Source of the DNA: Flammeovirgaceae bacterium UBA2371
Lineage (GTDB): Bacteria; Bacteroidota; Bacteroidia; Cytophagales; Cyclobacteriaceae
Direction: 5' to 3'
NCBI GenBank assembly: GCA_002345965.1
Contig: DDTF01000018.1
Span: forward strand, 124,201 to 188,200
Length of the DNA: 64,000 nucleotides
Shown here: positions 1 through 8,731 of the stretch, one piece after another
Position numbering within the stretch: position 1 is the stretch's first letter
Layout: each line of letters opens with the position of its first letter
Position numbers and translations under genes: made by a program
Notes under the pieces: generated by a model
The model's input: only the letters and a program-made list of their open reading frames with translations
Databases searched by the model: none
What the model was told of the DNA's origin: nothing

Positions 1-1010
1 CCAGCTACATCTTTAATCAAAGAGCTTAAGGAAATCCCCTCCACCATCAGTATTACGCCTAATATCGGCAACGGAAATACCTGGATCAGGTTATGAAATC
101 CACTGGCTAAAAACAATCCTAATAAAATATAAAGAGAGCCGTAAATAATTACCGATCCCCCTGTTCTTCCCCCAAATGCATAATGCCCTACCATTCCACC
201 CGATCCGTGGCATGTGGGAATTCCTCCAAAAAAGGGATTGATGAGGTTCATTACAGAGTAGGTAATACCAATTTTTTTGATACTCAATTCAGGTCTTTCA
301 GGAAATAAGTCTTTGGCAACCTGACGCGTAGCAATGATGGAATTTCCAAGCGAAAGTGGAATTTGAGGCAATGCCAATAACAAAAAACCTTTGGTGATGT
401 CCTCAACAGAGGGTACACCAAGGGCAGGCAGACTGAAGCCTATTGCCTTGGGTACATCCGATGCATCAATTTTAAAAATAAGGGCATAAATAACACCCAA
501 ACCAATTACCAGTAGAGAGGCTGGATATTTTTTATTATCAATAAAAATTAAAATGATAACAAAAGAAATGACCGCCAATATGTAGCCATTTATAGCATCG
601 GAAGAAATATAATTTTTAAAAGCCAAAGAACACAAACTAATCCCCAGCCCCAACTGCAATCCACGCACAACTACTTTTGGGATCCAGAGTGCGAGCTTAT
701 CCAATAGGCCAGTAACTGACAGCATGAGCATCACAACACCAATAGCCAGACCAGCACCCAACAGTATATTGCCTCCGATTTGCTGCGCAATTACCAGGGT
801 TGCCATTGCCTTTAATGGTTGAGCAGGCATGGGCAGTTTGTAAATCCAACCCGTAAAGACCTGCATTAGGCCAAACATTATTAGTGCTCCTGGTATATAT
901 AGATTGGCGGCCAAAATCATGGCGATGATCAGGGGAAGATCAGTTCCAATGTCTCCAAACGCGCCTGATAGTTCCTGCTTATTGAATTTTATGCTGGTGC
1001 CTTTATTCAT
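1..1010 (-). CDS. MOT1-like molybdate/sulfate transporter (partial, C-terminus outside window)
   Basis: Translating the minus strand from the ATG at 1010 gives an open frame of 336 codons that runs off the left edge, so the C-terminus is missing. The protein is very hydrophobic with many predicted membrane helices. Near the edge it carries the segment GGIPTCHGSGG followed by FGGRTG. These match the two signature motifs of the MOT1 molybdate transporters, a SulP-like family (P-x-C-H-G-x-G-G and F-G-x-R-T-G). The N-terminal GAFGDIGTDLP also fits that family. The expected role is inner-membrane uptake of molybdate or sulfate. No molybdate-cofactor gene or riboswitch is visible nearby, so substrate is inferred from family only. 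It is divergent from the DUF4142 gene. Confidence 0.85.
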   Translation of the reverse strand, partial: MNKGTSIKFNKQELSGAFGDIGTDLPLIIAMILAANLYIPGALIMFGLMQVFTGWIYKLPMPAQPLKAMATLVIAQQIGGNILLGAGLAIGVVMLMLSVTGLLDKLALWIPKVVVRGLQLGLGISLCSLAFKNYISSDAINGYILAVISFVIILIFIDNKKYPASLLVIGLGVIYALIFKIDASDVPKAIGFSLPALGVPSVEDITKGFLLLALPQIPLSLGNSIIATRQVAKDLFPERPELSIKKIGITYSVMNLINPFFGGIPTCHGSGGMVGHYAFGGRTGGSVIIYGSLYILLGLFLASGFHNLIQVFPLPILGVILMVEGISLSSLIKDVA

Positions 1011-1171
1011 TTATGGTGCCCCTCAATTTTTAAACCACAATGGCTGATGCTTAAGTCAATATCATTGATAAGCCATCGAATAACGAAATCAAATGTGGAA
1101 AAAACAAATCTGTTTACTTGTAACCATTACTTATCGTAGCCACTCTCTTAGCTATAAACAAATATTACAAG

Positions 1172-1702
1172 ATGAAAACTAAAATTATAACCTTATGGAT
1201 GGCCAGCATGTTTGCACCACCTATCGTTTTTGCTCAAAACAACCCAAAACTAACGGATGCAGAGGTTGCCTCTGTGGCAGTAGTTGCCAATCAAATTGAT
1301 ATTTCATATGCAGAGATCGCCAAAAAGAAATCGAAGGATGCTGAAATATTAAAGTTTGCTGATACCATGATCAACGATCACAATGCAGTGATAGGTCAGG
1401 CAGCGGCCTTAGTCAAAAAGTTAGGTGTTACACCAAAAGACAATGCAGTTAGTCAGCAACTTCTGTCTGACGCAGAGAAAACCAAAAAAGTCCTTAATTC
1501 AAAATCTGGAAAGGCATTTGACAAAGCTTACACGGACAATGAAGTGGCATACCACAAAGCGGTAATTGGGGCCATTGAAAATCTGCTAATCCCAGAAACT
1601 GATAATCCGGAATTAAAAGAATTGCTAACCAACGTGGTTCCGGCCTTAAAAACTCACCTTGGCCATGCTGAGATGGTGCAAAAAATGCTCACTGGAAACT
1701 AA
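1172..1702 (+). CDS. DUF4142 family secreted protein
   Basis: The protein has 176 residues with a signal peptide (residues 1-21, ending V-F-A before QNN). The rest is a helical, ferritin-like domain of the DUF4142 family, recognisable from a D-x-x-I-x-x-x-A segment, a D-T-M-I-x-D-H pattern around residues 64-70 and a C-terminal H-x-x-x-x-H pattern. The family is common in Bacteroidota and Proteobacteria and is often called putative outer-membrane or periplasmic protein; its biochemical role is not established. It is followed after 15 bp by a cupredoxin lipoprotein in the same direction, so the two probably share a transcript. Confidence 0.85.
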   Translation: MKTKIITLWMASMFAPPIVFAQNNPKLTDAEVASVAVVANQIDISYAEIAKKKSKDAEILKFADTMINDHNAVIGQAAALVKKLGVTPKDNAVSQQLLSDAEKTKKVLNSKSGKAFDKAYTDNEVAYHKAVIGAIENLLIPETDNPELKELLTNVVPALKTHLGHAEMVQKMLTGN

Positions 1703-1717
1703 ACAATAAACCGGATT

Positions 1718-2128
1718 GTGAAAAATTACGCTTTTTTTATTGCCGCCATATTAGCAATAGGATGTTCATCAAATGATGAATTAAACAAGGAAGAATATCC
1801 TGTCTTTGAGGAGAAACACAAAACACACACACCAGATTTAAATAACCCGACCGTCAATTCTGTTGAGGTAAAAAATTCAGCTCATTTTCACACCATTGAA
1901 ATCAAACAAATGAAATTTCTTCCCGCTGAACTGACATTGCAAAGTGGAGATACTGTCATGTGGATTAACAATGATTTTGTATTGCATGATGTAACCGAGG
2001 AAAACAAAAAGAGATGGACATCAGCACCAATTGCCACCGGAGAAAGCTGGAGTAAAATAGTGACAGAAAGCGCTGAATACTTCTGTTCACTTCATGTGGT
2101 AATGAAAGGAAAATTGACGGTTGAGTGA
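1718..2128 (+). CDS. Cupredoxin (plastocyanin-like) lipoprotein, GTG start
   Basis: The protein has 136 residues. The N-terminus has a short hydrophobic run ending A-I-G-C, a lipobox that would lipidate Cys16. Residues 55-136 form a blue-copper fold. The type-1 copper ligands are visible as His90 (V-L-H-D-V) and Cys123, His126 and Met129 in the motif YFCSLHVVMKG. It is probably an envelope-anchored electron carrier. The start is GTG at 1718; no ATG in frame would keep the lipoprotein signal. It lies 15 bp after the DUF4142 gene and ends just before a strong hairpin terminator. Confidence 0.88.
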   Translation: MKNYAFFIAAILAIGCSSNDELNKEEYPVFEEKHKTHTPDLNNPTVNSVEVKNSAHFHTIEIKQMKFLPAELTLQSGDTVMWINNDFVLHDVTEENKKRWTSAPIATGESWSKIVTESAEYFCSLHVVMKGKLTVE

Positions 2129-2144
2129 AGTGTTTGGGTTAGGT

Positions 2145-2175
2145 AAAAGCCGCCTCCTAAACGAGGTGGCTTTTT
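2145..2175. terminator. Bidirectional rho-independent terminator
   Basis: A stem AAAAGCCGCCT (2145-2155) pairs with AGGTGGCTTTTT (2164-2175) with one G-U pair. There are A/T tracts on both sides, so it can end both the cupredoxin transcript and the convergent polA transcript. Confidence 0.85.
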
Positions 2176-4888
2176 AATGAGCTTCTAACCAACTCTTTCC
2201 AACTCCGACCTCCACTTCCATGGGAACATCTATGATTACCGCTGTCTTCATCAACTCCACCACTTTAGGTTTCACAATTTTTTCTTCATCCTTATGCAGG
2301 TCAAAGATCAATTCGTCATGTACCTGAAGTAACATTTTAGTTTTTAGCTTCTCACGTTCCAGCCAGCTTTGAATATGCACCATGGCTATTTTAATGATAT
2401 CAGCCGCACTTCCCTGAATGGGAGCATTAATGGCATTGCGTTCTGCAAATCCACGCGTAGAGACATTGCGTGAATTAATATCTCGCAAATACCTTCTCCT
2501 GCCAAGGATGGTTTCAACATATTCTTTTTCACGCGCCATGTTAATTGAATTATCCATGTATCGCTTGATAGCCGAAAATTCCTTGAAATATGCTTCAATG
2601 ATTTCAGAAGCCTCTGTTCTGGAAACATTCAGATTTTGCGCCAATCCAAAAGCAGTGCTTCCGTACAAAATGCCGAAGTTCACTTCTTTTGCTTTCCTGC
2701 GCATATCAGGTGTAACCTCCTTCAATTTCACATTAAATACTTTGGCAGCAGTGGTAGCATGAATATCGCGCCCTTCTCTGAAAGCTTCAATCATGATCTC
2801 ATCCTTGGCAAAAGATGCGGCAATTCGTAACTCTATTTGAGAATAATCGGCAGACATGAACAGGTAGTCCTTGTCGCGTGGCACAAATGCGCTACGAATT
2901 TGCCTTCCCTTTTCTGTGCGTATGGGAATGTTCTGCAAATTGGGATTCATAGAACTAAGCCTTCCTGTAGCGGCTACCGCTTGCCTGTAATCAGTATGAA
3001 TTCTTCCATCTGCCTTACTAATCATTCTAGGAAGCGCATCTACGTAAGTAGATCTCAATTTTTCATATTCCCTAAATTCAAGCATCTTCCGAACGATCTC
3101 GTGCTCACCGGCTAATTTCATCAGCACATCTTCACCTGTAGCATACTGTCCTGTTTTTGTTTTTTTTGGTTTATCCACCAATTTGAGATTATCAAAAAGT
3201 ATCTCCCCTACCTGCTTTGGAGAAGCGATATTAAATTCAGTGCCGGCTAGTTTATAAATTTCTTTTTGAACTTTTTCGCTGTCTTTTTTCAACCCTTCCG
3301 ACATCCATGCCAATGTCTCTGTGTCCACCTTCACCCCTTCCGATTCCATGGAAGCAAGCACATAGAGCAAAGGCATTTCAATGTCGCTCATCAATTTGGA
3401 GTGACCTTTCTTCTCCAATTCTTTTTTCATCCTTTGCTTCAAGGGCAACACAAGGTCTACTCGTTCACATGCATTGTTTTGTTCATTCTCACTGGCAATC
3501 ATTTGATAATCCAGAAATTGATTGGCAAGGATATCCAACTCATGAGATGACTCCGCTTCGATCAAGTAATGGGCCAGCATAGTATCAAAAAGTGTTCCTG
3601 CGAGTTGAACGCCATATTTTTTAAGGGCCAGTACAGAAGACTTCAAGTTGTGACCACATTTGGCGATTCGGTCGTCTGAAAGTACTGTCGCGAATTCAGT
3701 CAGAATTTTTTTGGCTTCATCTTCACTACTTACTGCAACAAAGTGTGTCTCTCCGGGTATACCGAAAACAAGACCCTTTACCTTAAAATCAAAATTTGGT
3801 TCCGCTGTAGTAACCACCTCAAATGCAAATTCAGGCTGCTCACGCAGTCTTGAAACCAATTGAGTTCTTTCGGCAGGCGTGCCGGCCTGGTGATACTTTC
3901 CCTTGCCCACATCGGGTGCGCTTTCCTCCACGGCAGCACCACCACCAAACATAGAGAGCTGTGAAGCCTTGGCCCCTTTCTCAATTGGGGGCGGAGTGGC
4001 CCCACCTGAGGTTGCGAAAGCACGAGTCATTATTGCCCTAAACTCCAACTCTTCAAAAATGGGTCGCAAGACCTCCTCATTGAGAGCTGTATATTTCAGT
4101 TTTTCTTCATCAAACTCCACTGGAACATCTGTGATGATTGTCGCCAATTTTTTCGACAATATGGCCTGCTCTCCAAATTCCTCCACACGCTCTTTCTGCT
4201 TTCCTTTTAATTCATGTGCATGCTTAATGATGTTTTCAACAGTTCCATATTTTTTTAAAAGCACTGATGCAGTCTTTGGACCAATGCCTGGAATACCCGG
4301 AATATTATCAGAAGTATCACCCTGTAACCCTAACATATCAATCACTTGAGATACATTATCGATATCCCATTTTTCACAAACTTCAGCAACACCCATTACA
4401 TCCACTGCATTTCCCATATAGGCTGGCTTATACAGAAATACATTTTCACTCACCAACTGACCAAAATCTTTGTCGGGTGTCATCATGTATACTTCAAACC
4501 CCTCCTTTGCTGCCCGGGTTGCGAGGGTACCAATGATGTCATCTGCCTCATATCCATCCATCTCCAAAATAGGGATATTGAATCCCTCAATGATTTCTTT
4601 TACAATAGGAATACCGTATCGAATATCTTCGGGGGTCTCTTGCCGGGTAGCCTTATATTCTTCAAATATGTCATCTCGAAAAGTAGGAGCGGCTGTATCA
4701 AAACACACGGCAATATGGGTGGGCTTTTGCTTCTGAAGTACCTCCAACAGGGTATTGGTAAAGCCAAAAGGAACGGAGGTATTCCTGCCCTTAGAATTGA
4801 TTCGAGGGTTTTTGGTAAACGCAAAATGTGCCCTATAAATAAGCGCGTAGGCGTCTAGTAAAAATAGTTTTTTCAGGTTTTTTGACAT
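2174..4888 (-). CDS. polA: DNA polymerase I (proofreading domain degenerate)
   Basis: This is DNA polymerase I, used in replication primer removal and gap repair. Numbering here counts from an upstream ATG at 4906; I prefer the ATG at 4888 (MSKNLKKLFLLDAYALIYRA), because the six residues before it are not typical. The 5'-3' exonuclease domain spans about residues 10-295, followed by a low-complexity linker (300-340). The 3'-5' exonuclease-like fold is at 345-500. The polymerase domain is at 505-910, with motif A DYSQIELR (687-694), motif B RRKAKEVNFGILYG (736-749) and motif C QVHDE (861-865), all intact. The proofreading site is not intact: positions equivalent to E. coli D355, E357, D424 and D501 are E363, V365, S424 and R482. 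Polymerase and flap nuclease should be active, and proofreading is very likely lost. Confidence 0.97.
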   Translation of the reverse strand: MSKNLKKLFLLDAYALIYRAHFAFTKNPRINSKGRNTSVPFGFTNTLLEVLQKQKPTHIAVCFDTAAPTFRDDIFEEYKATRQETPEDIRYGIPIVKEIIEGFNIPILEMDGYEADDIIGTLATRAAKEGFEVYMMTPDKDFGQLVSENVFLYKPAYMGNAVDVMGVAEVCEKWDIDNVSQVIDMLGLQGDTSDNIPGIPGIGPKTASVLLKKYGTVENIIKHAHELKGKQKERVEEFGEQAILSKKLATIITDVPVEFDEEKLKYTALNEEVLRPIFEELEFRAIMTRAFATSGGATPPPIEKGAKASQLSMFGGGAAVEESAPDVGKGKYHQAGTPAERTQLVSRLREQPEFAFEVVTTAEPNFDFKVKGLVFGIPGETHFVAVSSEDEAKKILTEFATVLSDDRIAKCGHNLKSSVLALKKYGVQLAGTLFDTMLAHYLIEAESSHELDILANQFLDYQMIASENEQNNACERVDLVLPLKQRMKKELEKKGHSKLMSDIEMPLLYVLASMESEGVKVDTETLAWMSEGLKKDSEKVQKEIYKLAGTEFNIASPKQVGEILFDNLKLVDKPKKTKTGQYATGEDVLMKLAGEHEIVRKMLEFREYEKLRSTYVDALPRMISKADGRIHTDYRQAVAATGRLSSMNPNLQNIPIRTEKGRQIRSAFVPRDKDYLFMSADYSQIELRIAASFAKDEIMIEAFREGRDIHATTAAKVFNVKLKEVTPDMRRKAKEVNFGILYGSTAFGLAQNLNVSRTEASEIIEAYFKEFSAIKRYMDNSINMAREKEYVETILGRRRYLRDINSRNVSTRGFAERNAINAPIQGSAADIIKIAMVHIQSWLEREKLKTKMLLQVHDELIFDLHKDEEKIVKPKVVELMKTAVIIDVPMEVEVGVGKSWLEAH

Positions 4889-4989
4889 GATCGGCAACTT
4901 AATCAAGGAAAGTAAACATTAGTATAAAAATTGTATTTTTATCAAACAGCAAAACCTAAAATGCACAACACATTACAAATCTTCTGCTC

Positions 4990-6627
4990 ATGAATGGACC
5001 ATTAGAATATTTTTTACATTGGGAAAAGACAGCCCCCAACGACATTTTTCTCCGCCAACCATTTGGAGATACCTGGAAAACATGGACTTGGTCTGCAGCA
5101 GGCAAAGAGATCAGAAGCATTGCTGGATATCTGGAATCAATGGCGCTTCCTGCCAGAAGTCATATTGCCATCTTATCTAAAAATTGTGCAGAGTGGATTA
5201 TGGCCGACCTGGCCATAATGATGACAGGGCATATTTCAGTGCCCGTGTACCCCACCTTATCGGCTGATGGTGTTCAACAAATCCTGGATCACAGCGATTC
5301 AAAAGCAGTTTTTATTGGGAAGCTGGATAATTATCAATCTCAAAAATCAGGAATAAGTGATAGTATTGCTAAGATCAGCATTTCAACTTATGGTCCCCGA
5401 GACGGTGCCCTTTGGGAAGAATTAATTGTAAGTCAGCAACCCATAAAATCTCCTGCAACCATTAGGCCGGATGATATCTTAACCATCATCTATACCTCTG
5501 GCACTACTGGTAAACCGAAGGGAGTAATGCACAGCATGAAATCCTTTGACACCACTGTAAAGATGGCGCACAAGAGTGTCAACTTCCCCCCACGTCCGAG
5601 GGTGATGTCCTACCTGCCCCTTAGTCATATCGCAGAGCGACTGGGTGGCGAATTTGAAGGTTTGTATAAAGGCGCACAATTCAGTTTTTCAGAATCTTTG
5701 GATTCGTTTGCCAAGAATCTTGCCGATACACAGCCTAACTATTTTATCGCTGTACCACGGATATGGAGCAAATTCCAGGAAAAAATTCTTGAAAAGATGC
5801 CTCAAAAAAAATTGGACCGGTTACTCCCCATTCCTATCATCGGATCGGTAGTCAAAAATGTGATCAAAAAGAAAATCGGTTTGAATAAGGCTTCTCTTTT
5901 TATTTCAGGTGCTGCGCCATTAAGTAAAAGTACAATGGAGTGGTATGAACGTCTGGGCATTACTATTTATCAGGTTTTGGGTATGACAGAAGATTGTGTG
6001 TTTGCTCACTTCAACAGACCTGGAGCTAATAAATTTGGAACAGTAGGAAAGCCAATGGAGGGCTTACAGGTTAAACTGGCTGAAGGAGGAGAGCTCCGTG
6101 TAAAGAGTGAATGCTTAATGAAAGGCTACTATAAAGAACCTGAACTTACCGCCTCCATGTTTGATGAGGAAGGTTATCTAAAAACTGGTGATACGGGTGA
6201 GATCGACAGCGAGGGGTTCTTAACCATCATAGGAAGAGTTAAAGATCAATTCAAAACAGATAAAGGCAAATACATTTCTCCCACACCCATTGAAATGAAA
6301 TTGATGCAAAATACTGACATCGAGCAAGTATGTGTGGTAGGTATGGGTGTACCGCAACCTATTGCTCTTACTGTATTATCAACACACGGTAAAGCCAAAT
6401 CAAAGGAAGCGCTCACGAAAAGTTTGAGCGATACCATCGATAAGGTAAATCAACATCTAGAATCGCACGAGCAAGTGGAAAAGGCCATTATAATGAAACT
6501 GGATTGGACGGTAGAAAACGAAATGGTAACTCCTTCAATGAAATTAAAACGAAATGCCATTGAAAAGATTCATTTGCCTAACTATCCAAAGTGGTACAAT
6601 ACTGTTGGCAAAGTGGTTTGGGAATAG
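4990..6627 (+). CDS. Long-chain acyl-CoA synthetase (AMP-binding, FadD15-like)
   Basis: The enzyme has 545 residues and belongs to the adenylate-forming superfamily. It activates fatty acids with ATP and CoA in the cytoplasm. The phosphate-binding motif YTSGTTGKPKGV lies at residues 168-179. Further motifs are LGMTED near 335, YLKTGDTGEID near 397 and GRVKDQFKTDKGKYISP after it. The C-terminal K in PSMKLKR near residue 521 is the expected catalytic lysine. The overall pattern matches the long-chain acyl-CoA ligases of the FadD15/FAA1 type rather than acetyl-CoA synthetase. It is divergent from polA, and no fatty-acid oxidation genes flank it. Confidence 0.93.
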   Translation: MNGPLEYFLHWEKTAPNDIFLRQPFGDTWKTWTWSAAGKEIRSIAGYLESMALPARSHIAILSKNCAEWIMADLAIMMTGHISVPVYPTLSADGVQQILDHSDSKAVFIGKLDNYQSQKSGISDSIAKISISTYGPRDGALWEELIVSQQPIKSPATIRPDDILTIIYTSGTTGKPKGVMHSMKSFDTTVKMAHKSVNFPPRPRVMSYLPLSHIAERLGGEFEGLYKGAQFSFSESLDSFAKNLADTQPNYFIAVPRIWSKFQEKILEKMPQKKLDRLLPIPIIGSVVKNVIKKKIGLNKASLFISGAAPLSKSTMEWYERLGITIYQVLGMTEDCVFAHFNRPGANKFGTVGKPMEGLQVKLAEGGELRVKSECLMKGYYKEPELTASMFDEEGYLKTGDTGEIDSEGFLTIIGRVKDQFKTDKGKYISPTPIEMKLMQNTDIEQVCVVGMGVPQPIALTVLSTHGKAKSKEALTKSLSDTIDKVNQHLESHEQVEKAIIMKLDWTVENEMVTPSMKLKRNAIEKIHLPNYPKWYNTVGKVVWE

Positions 6628-6662
6628 CGGGCACCATTCCTGATGAATATCTGCAACTAACT

Positions 6663-6674
6663 TGACAATTGTCA
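6663..6674. promoter_or_regulatory. Perfect 12-bp palindrome upstream of CBS-domain gene
   Basis: TGACAATTGTCA is a perfect palindrome in the 101-bp gap between the acyl-CoA synthetase stop and the preferred CBS start at 6729. It could be a dimer-binding operator. No regulator in the window is linked to it. Confidence 0.25.
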
Positions 6675-6728
6675 TATGCGGACCTCTTTTCCAGGGCTAC
6701 CTTGGTGGTATTAACAACCAACAGTGTG

Positions 6729-7154
6729 ATGAAAAAGAGAGAGCCAGTGAGCCGTATTATGACAGAAAATGTACTTAGTGTAAATATTGATGACGATTTA
6801 AAAGCGGTCAAAAATCTTATTAATTCAAAAAAAATAAGACATGTGCCGGTCATAAAAGGCAAAAAATTGGTTGGCATCATCAGTAAAACAGATTTAAACC
6901 GGCTAGCTTTTACTGGATTGTTTGAAGATCAGGAAGACGCAGATGAGGCGATTTTTGAGATGCTCAATATCAGTCAGGTAATGACCCACAAGCCCAAAGT
7001 AGTAAGCAGTGCCAATTCAATAAAAGAGGTAGCCGAAATTTTTGCGTCTTCTGAATTTCATGCCTTGCCTGTAGTCAACGATACAGATCCAACAAAACTA
7101 GAGGGGATAGTAACCACCACCGATGTAATTAAATACATGCTGGATCAATATTGA
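6729..7154 (+). CDS. Tandem CBS-domain protein
   Basis: The protein has 141 residues from the ATG at 6729. The open frame extends to a TTG at 6669, but the upstream 20 residues are unlike the family, whereas MKKREPVSRIMTENV is a typical CBS N-terminus. It contains two CBS motifs, the first around the segment I-R-H-V-P-V-I-K-G-K-K-L-V-G-I and the second around F-H-A-L-P-V-V-N-D. Stand-alone CBS pairs bind adenine nucleotides and act as energy sensors; the partner here is unknown. It ends just before a perfect hairpin terminator. Confidence 0.9.
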   Translation: MKKREPVSRIMTENVLSVNIDDDLKAVKNLINSKKIRHVPVIKGKKLVGIISKTDLNRLAFTGLFEDQEDADEAIFEMLNISQVMTHKPKVVSSANSIKEVAEIFASSEFHALPVVNDTDPTKLEGIVTTTDVIKYMLDQY

Positions 7155-7164
7155 CAATAAATTG

Positions 7165-7197
7165 ATAAGCTGCTATCTAATACAGATAGCAGCTTAT
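7165..7197. terminator. Perfect 14-bp hairpin terminator
   Basis: ATAAGCTGCTATCT (7165-7178) is followed by a five-base loop and its exact complement (7184-7197). It sits between the convergent CBS gene and dienelactone hydrolase gene. The flanking sequence is A/T-rich on both sides, so it can act bidirectionally. Confidence 0.85.
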
Positions 7198-7212
7198 TGT
7201 ATTCTCCTGATT

Positions 7213-8055
7213 TTAGAATTTCGATTTAAAATACGCTATTGTTTTTGCCCGTGAGTCTTTGTACGCTTCCTCATCAAAGATTGCATTGCTCGGATTAGCA
7301 AACCCATGATCCGCATCATAAGCGTATACGGTCAATTTTTTGCCCGCTGCCTTCATGTTTACTTCGAACTTATCCATGACCTCTTTGTTGATCCATTGAT
7401 CTTTGGTTGCCCAAATGTTCAGCACATCGCTATTTAAGGTCTTCAACCTATTCACATCTTCTTCTGGCATCCCGTAATACATCACACAGCCAACCGTCTG
7501 CTTGCCAACTGTTAGTGCTGCTTGAAGGGATTGCCCTCCTCCAAAGCACCAACCGACCGTTCCTACCTTGGCGTTTTTTCCTACATAATTCATTGCTCCT
7601 TTTACAATTGCATTACCACGATCCTGTTTAAAGGCTTGCATGTACTTACCTGCATTTTCGCGATCAGTGGCCAATTTACCATCATACATATCCAGCGCCA
7701 TTACGTTCACATTTCCTACTTCGGTGAACAAATCCTCTGACCACTTTTTTATATTATCATTGAGGCCCCACCACTCCTGAAAAACAAAAATCCAATTGTT
7801 GGTTTTCTTTTCTGCCATAATTACGTAAGCATTGGCCTTCATCCCATCGGCACAAGCAAAAGTGATCATTTCACCTCCGGCTTCACTTACATGAACATAA
7901 GCACGTGGCATTTGATGTTCATTGTTAAAGCTTTTATTAGAAGCAAACAATGCAAATTTTTCTGTGGCCGGTGTATGACAAATGGTAATGTCATTCTGGG
8001 CCCAGGACATGGATGTCACCATGCCCAGTAGCAAAATCAATATATTAGTTTTCAT
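7213..8055 (-). CDS. Secreted dienelactone hydrolase family protein
   Basis: This is a 280-residue alpha/beta hydrolase with a signal peptide (1-19, ending S-W-A). The dienelactone-hydrolase triad is visible: Cys170 in the nucleophile elbow G-W-C-F-G-G, Asp219 in ATKDQW and His250 in DADHGF. Glu94 in FQEWWG matches the conserved active-site Glu. A Cys nucleophile is the hallmark of the DLH family (Pfam DLH). The substrate is unknown. Because it is exported, a role in carboxymethylenebutenolide catabolism is not certain. It lies 44 bp downstream of the DinB gene on the same strand and may be cotranscribed with it. Confidence 0.9.
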   Translation of the reverse strand: MKTNILILLLGMVTSMSWAQNDITICHTPATEKFALFASNKSFNNEHQMPRAYVHVSEAGGEMITFACADGMKANAYVIMAEKKTNNWIFVFQEWWGLNDNIKKWSEDLFTEVGNVNVMALDMYDGKLATDRENAGKYMQAFKQDRGNAIVKGAMNYVGKNAKVGTVGWCFGGGQSLQAALTVGKQTVGCVMYYGMPEEDVNRLKTLNSDVLNIWATKDQWINKEVMDKFEVNMKAAGKKLTVYAYDADHGFANPSNAIFDEEAYKDSRAKTIAYFKSKF

Positions 8056-8099
8056 AGTTTTAATTTAGATGATGCTTAACAATTGTTACGTCACTGATA

Positions 8100-8570
8100 T
8101 CAGTCCTTCCATTGACCTGTAATAACGCGATCGTAAGTGATAAAATCGGTATTGATAGGCTCAAAACCATTTTGTCTCATTAACAATGCAACCTGACCTC
8201 GATGGTAGGTGGAGTGATTCACCAGATGAATCATAATCTGTTCTACATTGTTTTTGTAAGGATCCCCCACATAATTATTATAAACCAATTCACGGTTGAA
8301 ATCATCGGTATTTTCTACAAATTTTATCCACCGTTGAGTGATCTCTTCATTCATTTTTAATAACTCTGTTCTGGAATATTGTTTCCAAAGTGGATAGGCT
8401 GCAGGCGATTTGCCTTCAATTCTGCTTAACCAGATGAATAAAGCAGAAACAACATGACTCATTATAGTAAGTATTTTCTCATCATCTACCTGTTGTTTAT
8501 CCAGCGCACCCAACACGCGCTGGTTCGCCCATTGATTGTACTGATAGAGTTTTGTAAAGTATTTTTTCAT
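8100..8570 (-). CDS. DinB family protein
   Basis: This 156-residue cytoplasmic four-helix-bundle protein belongs to the DinB/YfiT-like family. The three metal-ligand histidines are visible as His39 (I-M-S-H-V), His119 (V-N-H-S) and His123 (T-Y-H-R-G-Q). The motif NHSTYHRGQVALLMRQNG is diagnostic. Family members are metal-dependent, and some are thiol transferases or hydrolases. The exact activity cannot be read from sequence. It is divergent from the PhoD gene. Confidence 0.9.
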   Translation of the reverse strand: MKKYFTKLYQYNQWANQRVLGALDKQQVDDEKILTIMSHVVSALFIWLSRIEGKSPAAYPLWKQYSRTELLKMNEEITQRWIKFVENTDDFNRELVYNNYVGDPYKNNVEQIMIHLVNHSTYHRGQVALLMRQNGFEPINTDFITYDRVITGQWKD

Positions 8571-8731
8571 TCCTCAGCTGCTAAGACTCTTTCCTAAGTG
8601 CAATTTACAAGTTTATGTCTTACCAATTATTCTTTAACCTCGCCAATTGATCCAATCACTTAACCCACTCTTCACATACCGATGTGGGCACATGGAATTA
8701 TATTAGCTAAATTCGCAAAAAATCAAGTATT

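Noticed and set aside
2418..4858. Several open frames on the plus strand opposite polA, up to 170 codons
   Set aside because: They lie fully antisense to an intact polA with all polymerase motifs, have no recognisable domain and unusual composition; they are shadows of the coding strand.
4889..4989. Possible Bacteroidota promoter (TTTG and TAnnTTTG boxes) upstream of polA
   Set aside because: Partial matches with non-ideal spacing only; in AT-rich DNA these occur often by chance, so no promoter was called.
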